This document shows, piece by piece, positions 10,400 to 22,270 of a DNA stretch of 62,594 nt (positions within the stretch are counted from its first letter, which is position 1; every line of letters starts with the position of its first letter). The position numbers were made by a program, and so were the translations under genes. The stretch is from Sphaerosporella brunnea (lineage: Eukaryota > Ascomycota > Pezizomycetes > Pezizales > Pyronemataceae), in assembly GCA_008704415.1 (NCBI GenBank), contig VXIS01000287.1, positions 1 through 62,594 of the forward strand, given 5' to 3'. The notes below the pieces were generated by a model. It was not told the DNA's origin. It worked only from the letters and a program-made list of their open reading frames with translations, and did no database searches.

Positions 10400-11700
10400 A
10401 AGCGAAGTCTATCGCCGTGTGAAGCAACTGCTCGATAGGATATTTTAAGGCTAGTAATACATTAGCTTCAGTTCTGAGCGACGGGATTGATACATATACC
10501 CAAGTCGAATGGTTGCGTCTCACGAACTAATATCCTGTCCTTGGTAACTTCCAACGTTGGCGAGAGGTCGAAGAGAGCGTCAACGAGGTATAGTGCAGGC
10601 ACTTATACGCCTCGTGGTCGCACGTCCCCGGTTGGTGGAGATGGGTGGAGATGGACGACCACAGTCAAAGCCGATATCTCCGCGTCCGAACTCAGAGCAA
10701 AACAAACATTAAGCACCTAAAGCAGGTGCGCTCTACAATCCAATGTTCTTCACTTCCACCATGCCCGGACTTGCGTGCTGCCTTTCAAAAATCGCCGCTA
10801 TGGATTGTGAAAAGCTTGGACCAGCGGAAACATGCACGGCCCCGCTATAGCCTGTTGCCAATATCTTAAAGGTTACAATGTTTGCACAGAGAGATCAGAC
10901 CTGAGTCCTCTTTCGTCATGACTTTCAGCAAATACGCACCAAATCCACAATGCCTGAGCCAGCTGCTCCCAAACTCGTATCCCACACCACAGCAGGAGGA
11001 ATAGTGTTGCCCATGACCTGTGACTGGTTGGCAACGCTTGACTTTGTACACTGACTTCTGACAAAAATGCGTGACCTAAGTTATAACTTTGTTCGTGACT
11101 GCCGTTCATAAGTCTGAATAGAGTTCCCCACCATGGAAAGCGAGGGCGCAGGCCTGAGCAGCCGTGACGGTGATGCTAATGAGACTGCAAGCCGCAGGGT
11201 ACAGTGGGAAGTTTATGTCTTCTGGAGAGTGCTTCTCTTGGTCAGTCTGTTATTGTCAGTCTGAAGCGACGCTGCCCGGATGATGAGGAGAAGACAATGG
11301 AGAAGAGCATTTTCGAACTAGACCAAGTGGTATTCCGTTAAGGAAACGAATTTTCCGCCACCTTCTTACTTTGTTTATTCTGTCATCCAACGTTGCTGAG
11401 CGAATTGTGGAAAACACATATTTCCCTCAGCTTCTGGTTCCAACGGTGAAAGAACACCTTATTGGACGGAATACAATTGGCCGCGACATCGTTAAGCTGT
11501 GGCATTGCAATCGTGAGGACCTGAAATTTCATCTTGGACGGCAAATTGCCTCCGGCGGTATGATTAGCCTTACCCTCGTGCAGGTTGTCGATGCGCGATG
11601 GCTGCTGAGTGATGGCTAAAACCTTGCAGAAAAAATATGTTGTCGGAGTAGGCCTTACAACATTGAGTGTTTATAGGTCCGACTGCTTTCAACCTCATAT
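10400..11700. other. No recognisable gene
   Basis: Several short open frames occur (for example 11371-11619, plus strand, 82 codons), but none shows a motif I recognise. Nothing repetitive stands out. Confidence 0.4.
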
Positions 11701-11706
11701 CAAAAA

Positions 11707-11790
11707 GCCCCCATGGCCCAGTGGTATAAACTGCTGGGTAGGACTGGTACCCCTTTACAGCTGGGGTGCCCAGGTTCAAGTCCTGGGGCT
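11707..11790 (+). tRNA. tRNA-like sequence with perfect A and B boxes
   Basis: TGGCCCAGTGG (from about 11713) fits the internal Pol III A box, and GGTTCAAGTCC (11773-11783) fits the B box. A T-arm stem CCAGG/CCTGG closes around the B box, and a TTTTT run follows at 11826-11830. The 5' end GCCCCCA does not pair well with the expected acceptor 3' strand, and the D-arm/anticodon region is long. It could be an intron-containing tRNA, a tRNA pseudogene, or the head of a tRNA-derived SINE. I cannot assign an anticodon. Confidence 0.4.
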
Positions 11791-12723
11791 TCCGCGACGC
11801 CTCCTACACGCCTGGGAGCGGAAGGTTTTTGCTGCTCTCCCCTTTGCGTAGATTTTGTTGCCTAAGCGCGTGGACTTTTTTATTAATTTTCTTATGCATT
11901 TCTTTTATTTTCTTTGTCGCTTGGTTGAGAGGGGAGGCGTGGAGTTTTGTTTTGTTTTGTTTTAAATCATACAGCGTACACGAGGACGTTAGTCCACGTG
12001 CCTCCTATCTTGCGAATCGGAGTGAGGCCAAAGGCCTATGACGGACATAAGAAACCTGATATCCTGTCCCCACGGTCTTACCCGTCTGTTGGAGCTCCCC
12101 AAGGAGGTGTGGAGTTGAATGGTGGGTTACTGAGCAGGCGGGAGTGGACAGAGTGAGAATGCATGACCGCACTCCTCACGCTTGCCCATTAGAAGAAAGA
12201 CCACACGGTGTGCAGTCATTAGTACAGCGCCACTTAAAGTAAAGTCATATGTACGTTGCAGTCAGGGCATATGTGTGTGAAACACGGCGCAGTTGCTTTC
12301 ATTCAGTGTCGTCGCTCCAGAATGATAGAGCTGTGCAGTTGGTCGGAGAGCCTCCGGAAAACGCCACCGGAAAACGCCACACCAACTGCATTATAGGTAA
12401 TCGTCACTCGCTGGGAAGCCGGGTAAATTTTCGCGCCGGAAACTTCTCTATATATATAGGGATAGGTAGAATAAATGTACGTGATTTTCTCTATTGCAGC
12501 GGGCGTCGGGCATGGTGGTAGAGTGAAGCGCCGGCGTCGTCGCTGTTCTACTTGCAAAGACAAAAGTTACGAACGATGTCATGACTACTGACCAAGGTTA
12601 CTGAATATAACCTGAACGTAACTCCGTTCATGGGCAACACTAAGGAGGAACCAACAGCAATGGGCAGAGCGAGCAAAAGAACCCTACATTTACGACGAGC
12701 TTGCAAGCGCAGGCGTCTCAACG

Positions 12724-13148
12724 ATGGCGATTCTCTCGGCGCAGCCTGACTTTAAAGGTCAGCGCAGTCGGATTGAGGAGATTGTCGAGGATGCGGGACA
12801 CCTAGTAATGTTCTATCCTAAGTTCCACTGCCAACTTAACTGGACCGAATATTACTGGGGCGCATGCAAGCACTATGCCCGGAAGCACTGCAACTACACT
12901 CTGCCCGGTATTTAATCCTTCCTCAGAAATGCAACAGTAGCTAACAGCCACCAGGTCTTATGGAGGCAGTCCCTGAAGCTTTGGAGTTTGTGGAGCCATC
13001 GCTCATTTTCAAGTACTGGCGACGAACTCAGCGTATTATCCAGGCATATAGGGAAGGCGCCACCTTTGGAGACAAGGAGTACAGAGCACGGGTCTATACC
13101 AGTCACCGGCGGGTCCCACAGCGAGAGCCAGGCGCAGATGGGCAATAA
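12724..13148 (+). pseudogene. DDE transposase C-terminal fragment
   Basis: The first frame (12724-12915) contains ILSAQPDFKGQRSRIEE, then FYPKFHCQLNWTEYYWGACK, which fits the D..E end of Tc1/DDE_3-type fungal transposases (PKFHCELN-x-IE-x-YWG). After a stop and a frame change, 12960-13148 continues with VEPSLIFKYWRRTQRIIQAY and VYTSHRRV, the usual tail of the same family. The N-terminal and first catalytic regions are not next to it. It is a dead fragment. Confidence 0.6.
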
Positions 13149-13159
13149 ATTGATCATTG

Positions 13160-16100
13160 GGGTCACGGTCCAGGCGCAGATGGCGCGGTCCAACTGGCTC
13201 CAGCGTTCGCTCTGAACTTTGGGCCCCACCACTTTGTACCCTTTGATCACCATCTATACCGTGTCCGCTGCTTACTCTCCAACGAAAACATCCGTGCGGC
13301 AAATAGGTCTATATCTTCCTGCACCATCGTCGAGCTCTTCGACGAGAAACCCTTCCATCTTCGCTTGGTCTTCGCTTTGGTCGTCTTCGTCTTCGTCTTC
13401 ACTTGAACCTCCAGCCTCCTCTAGTGCCTCCCAAGGTGCCGTATCAACCGAGTGCATCTTTTCTGTGTTTAAGGCTTCCTGCAACAGCTAACGATAAGGG
13501 CCTGTTCGGTTACTTGGTTTTGGAGTTACCATACAAAAAGGTCCGGAAACGCAAAAACCATGACCTCTGACTTCCAGAAAACCATAGTTTTCAACTTTCT
13601 GCCCCCACCATGAAATTTCCTTGCACGCGTGGTTTTGTTCCCTTACACAAACGCTGCTGCAGAGTCTACAACATGACTGGCATGGTGCCAAACTGGCCCC
13701 ACATCGCAATGAACATCTGCCCGCACCTCTCTCGAGCTCGATGCGCAAGGGGTGAATAAAACACGGGGGCCGTATATTTCCCCACGTGATTTAATACCGT
13801 ATATTTTTCAAAGATCCGATTGGCAGCGCCAAAACTCGCCGGTTAAATATATCCAGTCCACAACAGAAACCAAGAGGAATTGACAACAAACAAAGCAGTA
13901 TGCCCAGATGCATGCCGGAGAGTTCTGAGTCTTGAAGTTCAAGAGTGGTTGAGATTGCAGGTTTGAAAGCCGGTGCTTATGATCAAGTGTATGGTTGTCA
14001 TCAAAGTTTGTGGTTTTTTTCGCAGTGAGCATGATGATGATCTCATCAACCTGAAGCTTCTGTCCGCTGACCGTACGAGATAGGTATATTTATGATAGCT
14101 GACTGCTTACGTCATTGCACTGTCGTGCCCGCGCGAGAAATTTTGTATTGAGCCCCATACAAAATCGGCTCTCGTCAACAGCCGGACATAATTTTACCAA
14201 ATTTTTACGGGTTTACCCGTCAATTCGCCGGGTATGTGTACCATACCTGTTCTACTCTATGGCCATGGGAGCATAGGAAGAAGGAAGGAAGAAGGGTTGA
14301 GATATCTACCGTATTTTTGTGATAAATCCCACCAGCCCCAGTCTTGGCGGCGTCCGCTTTTAGTTATCGTTATGTCGTATCTCTAGCAAAACTAACCTTT
14401 CATCCAGCGAGCGATAGGCTCGACTGCCGAATATCCAGCCACGACATGAGAACGCGAGTTGGGTGAGCTTCATCCACCGAAGGCGGCTCACTCATCCCTC
14501 GCGGGAAAATCGCAGAAAATACGGCAGTTTACCCTGATCATGAGGGTTCCAAAATCGACCGCAACTTTTGGCGCGAGTGAGCTACGGTGACGAAACCTCG
14601 GCAACTCTGGTGTATCACCTCCAGCGAGTTTCGTTGGCTCTTCCAACTGTAGTGCCGTAGAAATCCAGACATTAGGCGTTCCGGAGGGAATATCTAGTCC
14701 TAACCTAACCTAACCCTTCGCCTTGGACAACGCTGACATTGGAATAAGGCGGTCGCCTTATGTCTGGAATTATACGGTAATCTTCGCAGGAGGGGGTGTC
14801 TTTGCCATGATCATCATCGAGCGAGAGCCCATCGGTAAGTAACTGCAGAGGACTGGAGGTTTGTCGGGTATCACCGCGCATCACACGCCCCAAGTTATGG
14901 TGTCGTCTTTCAGTGGCTCGCAAGGACATGTAGAAGAGGGATTACTTATACCATCTCCTTACCCCTCCTTCCTCGGAGCACCGACCGGTCGATCGCGATT
15001 AATTGCGTCTTCGCCCCCCGGCGATGGTGTATGTATGTCTCAACCGGCCACCCAGACAAGGAGTGTGACGCGTTAACCAGTGCCCATGTGCTCTAAAGAA
15101 CAATGTGAGCGTAAGTTGAAGCCCCTTTAGCCCGGCGTTCTCAGTAAGAGTGAGGCTTAATTACGCCGCGGCGACCATTATGTAGGGAAGAACAGCATCG
15201 CGAATTCGAAGGTCTCGCGGAAATTTGGTGGAGGGAATAACTTCTCAGGGGAGGGGATAAATACAAAACGGAGCTTGAGGCAGGGTGTCTCTGCGCAACG
15301 TGGTGAGGTGGGGACATTCATGCAGTGTCACTCGGACATATTTCTCAAGTTGCAATCATCCCCGTGGTTCTGTGATAGGCCTTCGCGTCTCCAATCCTGT
15401 CACCGCAACATAACTGGCTCCAGAGTCCAGACCCTCACCCTCTCAACGCGGAGAAGTGTTTTTTTTCCCGCAGAACCCGCCTTGCGCGACGAGGAAACAC
15501 GTCACGCAGGGGGACGGGCGGATTTTGTCGAGCAAGTATGGCTAGTCCACGCTTTTAAAATTCGAGGGCTGGCGGTGGAGGTGGGAGTTGTGCGGATCAT
15601 CTACTCTAATGCAGAACCCGGAAGATGAGAAGGGATGTCTGAACTGCCGAGTGAGGGCGCGTTTGCTTGTTCACATATCTCCAAGAGATGGGAAACGAGC
15701 ACGGGGCCAGGATCGTCGTTAAGTCTTATACCGAGATCCTCCTCATGGTATCAACTTCATTGGATCAAAAGCAACATAGGCTGATCCTCCGGCCGCATGA
15801 CCGAGACGCGGAGTTGCCTTTATTCGGACGACATTCCAGAGAACCTAACCCACGCGGACGGGACACATGATGGTTGGAAGCGGAGCAGAAGGAGGAGAGG
15901 AGACATAAGGTTATCGATCACTTCCATGGCAGCCAGTAAAAAGACGTGCTTTCACGCGGCATTGCGACATGGCTCCTTTTCCTGCAGGCGCGCTGACCCG
16001 CGATCTCGGACAAAAGCCAGAGCACGTTGTCGCACAGGATCATCCCCGCCGACAAATATGAATGTATATAATATATATTGTGCTCTCTGTGAGCACTGTG

Positions 16101-16600
16101 AGCAGCAGCCTCGCCTCGGAGACTCGGAGTCGATGGACATGGGGGCAGTGGTTGGTGTCCGTGGCTCGCACAAAATCTCACTGATATTACGTCTTCCGCA
16201 CCAACGCTGATTGGCTGGCCATCACGTCAACCCAGCGCTTGCTTCGCCGTCGCTGCGCAAAACGTTCCTGCCGCTCGCGAACCTCCACAACCCACATCGC
16301 CGGGGAACATGGCCGCCTTTCAAGCGTGAAAAATGGAGATTAGAAACCGGAATGAACCTTGGGCCCAGGGGCGCGCGGAAGGGAGCGAGAAAGCGGCCGT
16401 CCGATCGATGGTCCTCCAAGGGTGGTGCGTATCAAAAACCTCCTTCTTCCCGCGAGCCCTTCCATCTGATCTCTTTCCTTTCAGCCCTTATCCCTTCACA
16501 TCATCAATTTCTAATTACGTCCCCACCTCGTCTCTCGTCATTGAGCTTTGTGCTCGCTCGCGGCAGACGGAGCCATCCACCCCTCCCAACAGTCTTTCAA
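13160..16600. other. Long stretch without supportable genes
   Basis: Only short open frames are present, many on opposing strands, and none has a motif I recognise. There are CCTAACCTAACC-type repeats at about 14701-14716. The last few hundred bases before 16623 are pyrimidine-rich, as expected for the 5' region of the sulfate permease gene. Confidence 0.4.
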
Positions 16601-16622
16601 CAGACTCGGACCTTGATCCATC

Positions 16623-19135
16623 ATGGCCAACTCTTCATCAGAGACACCTAAGCCGTTGCCCACGAGAGTGGGCCACGGTTTGGCGAAGGTCCTTGGGATC
16701 GAACTGCAGAAGGACACCCCATACGAGCAGCGGGTCACCCGTGGAGAGTCCGTCTATTCCCTCAACAATGCACCAGATGCGTACATCGAGGCCGAGCCGA
16801 CGGTGTTGGAGTACTTCTCTCAGCTCAAGCCTACGAGTCAGGAAATGAAGGAGTACGTGCTGGGCTTTTTCCCATTCTTGACTTGGATTGGAAGATACAA
16901 CCTCAGATGGTTCTCTGGCGATTTGACGGCCGGTATCACGGTGGGATGTGTTGTCATCCCTCAAGGAAGTGAGTGCTTCTTTTCCCCTACCGATGGATCG
17001 GTTGCTGACGTGTAATAGTGGCATACGCTCAACTCGCTCTGCTCCCGCCTGAGTATGGTCTTTACTCGTCATTTGTCGGTGTGTGCATGTACTGGTTCTT
17101 TGCGACTTCCAAGGACATCACCATCGGCCCTGTGGCCGTCATGTCGACGCTTGTGGGCAACATCGTCCAGGACATTCCGGCGGAACATCGCCCTGCTGTG
17201 GCCTCTGCTCTTTCCTTGATCTGCGGATGCATCGTTTTTTTCCTTGGGCTCTTCCGACTGGGATTTGTGGTCGACTACATCCCGCTCACTGCCATCGCTG
17301 CTTTCATGACCGGATCGGCACTCAGTATCGCGGCGGGACAAGTCCCGGGTATGATGGGAATCAAGGGTGTCAACACTCGCGGACCGACATACGAGGTGAT
17401 CATCCACACTCTAAAGCATCTAGGCCGGTCAAAGATCGATGCAACGATGGGACTCACCGCTCTAGCATTCCTGTATCTCATCCGCTGGGTGTTTACCAGC
17501 TTCCTGCCCAAGAAATTCCCGCAGCGGCAGAAGACCTTGTTCTTCATCAACACCCTGCGTACCTCCTTCATCATTCTGCTATACACCATGATCTCCTGGC
17601 TGGTGAACCGGAGCCGACGGGCGGATCCGCTGTTTGGGATCTTGGGCAAAATCCCCAAGGGATTCAACCACATGGGAGTGCCAAAGGTGGATGGGGAGAC
17701 GATCAGCCACTTTGCCTCGCAGCTGCCCGCAGCCGTCATCGTGCTGTTGATCGAGCACATCGCCATCTCCAAGTCTTTCGGCCGTATCAACAACTACACC
17801 ATCAACCCGTCTCAAGAGTTGATCGCCATCGGCATCGCCAACATCTTCGGCCCCTTCTTCGGCGCCTACCCCGCGACCGGTTCTTTCTCTCGCACCGCCA
17901 TCAAGTCCAAGGCAGGAGTGCGAACCCCCTTCGCCGGAGTCATCACGGGACTGGTGGTGCTGTTGGCAATCTACTGTCTCACAGCAGTCTTCTTCTACAT
18001 CCCGAACGCCACGCTTTCCGCCGTCATCATCCACGCCGTCGGCGACCTAGTCACCCCTCCCAATACCGTCTATAAGTTCTGGCGTGTATCTCCCGTCGAG
18101 TGTCTAATCTACTTCCTGGGCGTAATCGTGACCGTCTTCACCAGCATCGAAAACGGAATCTACAGTGCGGTGGGGGCATCGGGCGTACTGCTACTGTTCC
18201 GCATCGCTAAAGCGCGCGGCCACTTCATGGGAAAAGTGAAGGTGCACTCCATAATCGGCGACCACCTTCTCGCACCCGATACCAATGACCGACGGAACTC
18301 GAGCACGGCGACCTCAACCAGCGAGCTGCCCGCCTACATCCGCACCGCACAGTCCTCGTCCACCGCACTGCCGGCGTTGAAGAGCTACGGCTCCATCGAA
18401 GTCGCCTCAGCAACCTACGAAGCTTCGCGCAATGTGTTCCTCCCAATCGACCACAGAGACGGTTCCAACCCCGCCGTCGACATCGTCAACCCGTACCCAG
18501 GCGTCTTCGTCTACCGCTTCTCGGAGGGCTTCCTGTACCCCAACGCCGCGCACTACACCGAAGCGCTGGTCGAGCACATCTTTGCCAACACGCGGCGCGG
18601 GAACCCAATCGCCGCCGTAAAGGCAGGCGACAGAGCCTGGAACGATCCCGGGCCCAAGAACCCCAAAGCGCAAGCCGAGCTGGAAGCGTCACACCCCACG
18701 CTGAAAGCCGTGATCCTCGATTTCAGCAGCGTCAACAACGTCGACATCACCTCGGTGCAGAACCTTCTCGACGTCCGCAACCAGCTGGACCGGTACGCCG
18801 CGCCCGACGTCGTGGAATGGCATTTTGCAGCGATTACGAACCGCTGGACAAAGCGTGCGCTGAGTTCCGCCGGCTTCGGTTACCCGTGTGAACGCGGCCT
18901 GCGCCGCGAGGGGTGGAAGCCAGTGTTTTCCGTTGCCGAGGTCGGGGGTGGAGATGTGGATCTGGCGGAGCGGGAGTTCGAGAAGGCGCGGGAAGCGGAC
19001 CCGGAGGCGGCGAGGTCGCTCACAAAGCCCAGGCGGAGAGTCGTACCCGTCGGAAGCATCGGGCTGCCGTTTTTCCATGTGGATCTGGAGGGCGCGGTTG
19101 AGAGCGCGGTGAGGAATGTCAAGGAGACTTGTTAG
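16623..19135 (+). CDS. Sulfate permease (SulP/SLC26 family, STAS domain)
   Basis: There are two exons: 16623-16968 and 17019 to the stop. The intron 16969-17018 has GTGAGT and TAATAG ends and restores the Met codon of GMAYAQLALLPPEYGLYSSF, the SulP signature. The product is about 820 residues, normal for fungal sulfate permeases such as Neurospora CYS-14 and yeast SUL1/SUL2. Multiple hydrophobic membrane segments occupy roughly residues 90-500, including PVAVMSTLVGNI. A cytosolic STAS domain follows (about 600-760), with VILDFSSVNNVDITSVQNLL near residue 680. It would import sulfate across the plasma membrane for cysteine and methionine synthesis. The start is the first ATG of the open frame. 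The gene is intact, and family-level confidence is high. Confidence 0.93.
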
Positions 19136-19619
19136 ATACCGTTTTGCTGCTGTTTTTTTTTTTTTTTCTACATATGGGAATTGTTGGATGGATGGCGTTT
19201 GGGTTCGGTCTGGCTTTGTGATTGCGATTGTTGTGAAGAGCGATGGGATTGCTGATGATTGTATATAATGATGGCGAAGCCTTCTGTGGTTGTATCAGTA
19301 CATACACGATTTGGTTGACGGGAAATATATTGCATTTGATCTGCACATGAAAGCCGTATTGACTGACTGCGTTGGCCATCACAAGGAATTTGTTGTCCTC
19401 TAGAAGCAACCAAATGCTCCTGTTCGTTATGGGGGCTGGAAGGGGATCCTCGTCTGAAACCAGAGGGTTTGTGAAAGCGGGCTCTCAATCTCCGAAGCAG
19501 AGTGCAGATCCCAATCACAACCTCTCACCAACGCGAGTGCTCCTGCGTGCGCCAAGCCTCCCAGCTCACGTCATACCCTCGCGTCTCCCCGTGCTCACGA
19601 CGACAAGCACAACAGCACG

Positions 19620-21077
19620 ATGTCCGGCCCACCACTCCCGCCATCATTCCCTCTCCCCGCCGTACACAAAGAGCTCTCCCCATTCATCAATCCCCCAGCA
19701 GTAACGCACACAACCCGGTCCACGCTCTCCTCGCACCTGCACTCGCTCTCGCAGCAACCCCGCATCAGCAACGCCTCCGGCAGCACCGACGAGTTCACGC
19801 GCTTCCTCGACCTCGAGCTCTCGCGGCAGCCGGGGGTGCGGAGGGAGTACCTCGCCGCACTCCGCGCACATGCAGAAGCTAAGAAGGAACATGCGGCGGC
19901 GGTGGCAGCGCTACATTCTGCGTCCTCGTCGGAAGCCGAAGATGGAGACTCAGCGGAAGAAAGCGATGAGGAGGAGGGAGGGGATGGGTGGAGACATGCG
20001 TATCTTGAGGTTTTGAGGATACGGAGACAGATCAATCGGCTTACGGTGCTGAGGGAAGGCGTGGCTGCGTTGGCAGGCAGTACCATCGAACGTCCGCCGC
20101 AGGGGCTGGTCGGCGCTTACCCGCACCCCCCGCCGAAGGTCCCCGATGAGTTGAGGCCGACGCAGAAGACGGGGGAGATGTTGGCTGCTGGCCAGGAGGG
20201 TGAGAGTGAGGCTGAGCTGGTGCTCAGGTTGCAGAAGAGGATTGTGTCGGCGGGAGAGCAGTTGGCGGCGCAGGCGGCGAAGGTCAAGGAGATACGTGAG
20301 AGGCAGGCAAGTCAAGAGGGCGAAGGTGATAGGGTGCTTGCGCTCCGTGCGGTGCAGGCGGAGTTGTTGGCGTGGTTGGAGAGGGCGCTTTCGGTGCCTG
20401 CTACTGATGAAGGGCGGGGAGAAGGAGGGGTCGGCGGAAGCCCGAAGAAGGCGGCCAAGGGATTGGATGATGTCGTCGAGGCTATCGAGGCGGCTTACGA
20501 ACAATACCTTGCTGCGAGAACGGAACTGCTGGTTTTGGTCAAGGATAATAATGCTGTCCCCACGCCTTTGCCTGGAGAACAGGAAGAGCGCGCCGAGGAG
20601 ACGAGGCAGCTTTTGGCTGGAAGACTGGACGTAGCCCCACCTTTGCCGGCGCCTCAGGTGCTTCGAGTCCTTTCGGCGGCGGAACATCTAGTGCCGCTGG
20701 TCAAGACGCAGAAGGCGTTGCTAGCGGCGCAGAATCATCACGCTACATCCATCGCTACGCAGAAGGCCGAATTGGCAGATTTGTTTCCGGGCGCCGAGGA
20801 CATAGGGGAGGCGGCGAAGGCGAGGGGACAGGAGGTGGTCAAAACCGTGGCTATGGCAGAGAAGACAGCGTGGGGACATGTACTATCTGCCCAGCAGAAG
20901 ATCGAAGAGGCAAAGAAGGTTGCCAACGAGGTCGATGAGCTCTGCGGGAAAAAGGCACCGCCCAAGAAGAGGGCTATCCCAGTTCGGGGGCAGAAGCAGG
21001 CGCAGGAGGAAGAGGTGCCTCGGGGGATCTGGGGCGGGCTTGGAGGAGGTGTCGGGGTTATCGGCGATGGCATTTGA
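19620..21077 (+). CDS. Hypothetical coiled-coil protein, 485 aa
   Basis: This single-exon frame starts at ATG 19620 in a CACGATGTC context. The protein begins with a Pro-rich segment (MSGPPLPPSFPLPAV). It then has FTRFLDLELSRQPGVRREYL, long Ala/Glu/Lys-rich helical stretches that predict coiled coils (about residues 60-100, 195-240, 370-450), and acidic patches (SSSEAEDGDSAEESDEEEGG). The tail is Gly-rich. I do not recognise the family. Its length, continuous frame and position between two conserved genes support a real gene. It may act as a scaffold or in a cytoskeletal complex, but this is only a guess from composition. Confidence 0.7.
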   Translation: MSGPPLPPSFPLPAVHKELSPFINPPAVTHTTRSTLSSHLHSLSQQPRISNASGSTDEFTRFLDLELSRQPGVRREYLAALRAHAEAKKEHAAAVAALHSASSSEAEDGDSAEESDEEEGGDGWRHAYLEVLRIRRQINRLTVLREGVAALAGSTIERPPQGLVGAYPHPPPKVPDELRPTQKTGEMLAAGQEGESEAELVLRLQKRIVSAGEQLAAQAAKVKEIRERQASQEGEGDRVLALRAVQAELLAWLERALSVPATDEGRGEGGVGGSPKKAAKGLDDVVEAIEAAYEQYLAARTELLVLVKDNNAVPTPLPGEQEERAEETRQLLAGRLDVAPPLPAPQVLRVLSAAEHLVPLVKTQKALLAAQNHHATSIATQKAELADLFPGAEDIGEAAKARGQEVVKTVAMAEKTAWGHVLSAQQKIEEAKKVANEVDELCGKKAPPKKRAIPVRGQKQAQEEEVPRGIWGGLGGGVGVIGDGI

Positions 21078-21079
21078 TG

Positions 21080-22020
21080 GCGTTTGGCTTTCCGCTTTTT
21101 TGTTGTGGGGGAGGAATTGCTGCTTTATTGTCGCTGTTACGATTACGATACCTAATGTTTACCAATGAAGGAGATGAGCCTGGGATAATGGAGGATACAG
21201 GAGTTGTACGCTTCGTTGCATGCAGCTAAATCACAGCACTCGGAGATGTGCACTTGCGTCTTGTTTACCGCTCAAAGCTCAAGTTTGACATGATGCCGAA
21301 GGCGGGGGGGGGGATTGCCACGTTACCACAGGCGAGGACTCGGATTGATGCACGCTAAGTATTCAGATGGCAGAACGCCGAGTTTCAGAGTCGATTCAAA
21401 GGCAGCTGGCACCCACGCTTTGAAGCTGCGGAATGCTGGGCTGGTGACGTTCCACGGGCAGAGGAGGATGGATCCATGAAGAGCCGCATAGCCGACGAAC
21501 GCAGGACAGGTCACTCGAATGCCCACGCCAGCCGCCGCACCGGTGGAAATGAGAAATGAGCAAAGCAGCGCAGAGCTTGCAGGACAATGCACCGCCGCCA
21601 CGCCTCTCCAGCCACAGACAGCTGTCAGCCGTGCGGGCGGTGCATGTTGAGCGGGCGCGCGGTGCCAAGCCTGAGTCACACGCTAGTTCCCCTTTTGGCC
21701 GTCGCAGCGCTGAACACCAAAACCTCCCTCTCCCTCTCCCACTTCCTTCAACTGCAACCAACTACCACCACCACCAACCACCACCAACCACCACACCAAC
21801 AATAACCACCAACAACCACTGCCCACTGCCCACTGCCCACATCTCCGCTACCAACAACCTGCTTCTGCATCTACACTTCGCTTTCCGAAGTAAATCTCCG
21901 CTTCGTCTTCGCGCATCGCTCCGGACATCTTAGCGACGTCACCCAGTCAACCGAGAACTCTAGACAAACACCCCCTCGTCGGTGACGCTGTTCAAGAAGC
22001 GACGCGCTTCTAGTCCTTAG
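21080..22020. other. Intergenic region and MEX67 leader
   Basis: No gene is visible. From about 21720 on, the plus strand is rich in CT and ACC repeats, typical of a fungal 5' UTR or promoter upstream of MEX67. A G run lies near 21305. Confidence 0.45.
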
Positions 22021-22166
22021 GTATGTGACTCCTCTATTTCCTTCCTTGATCGCTTGTCGCGTGTCGGCGCAGCGCAGCGCTCTTGCCGAGTTTGCTGTCG
22101 CGCGATCGCGTGGTCTCCTGCTCCGAAACCATTGCAACATCTTCTAACGCCAACCTTCGTTTCCAG
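22021..22166 (+). other. Probable 5' UTR intron of MEX67
   Basis: A GTATGT donor at 22021 is paired with a TTCCAG acceptor ending at 22166. A classic branch site TTCTAAC lies about 20 nt upstream of the acceptor. The segment lies entirely upstream of the MEX67 start codon. Confidence 0.5.
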
Positions 22167-22270
22167 GCAATTACAATAATAATAAAAAACAAACACACAC
22201 ATTCAAGCCTACTACAAATACAAATACAAACAACACTTTCGAGCGATCGAATCTACAAGTTTCACAAGTC

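Noticed and set aside
13272..13484. Acidic minus-strand ORF (SSEDEDEDDQSEDQ) as a gene
   Set aside because: It is short, of low complexity and lies beside a dead transposase fragment, with no family motif.
14701..14716. Telomere-like CCTAACCTAACC tract (also near 2680)
   Set aside because: Only two or three units are present, and the unit is not the CCCTAA repeat of filamentous fungi. It is far from a sequence end.
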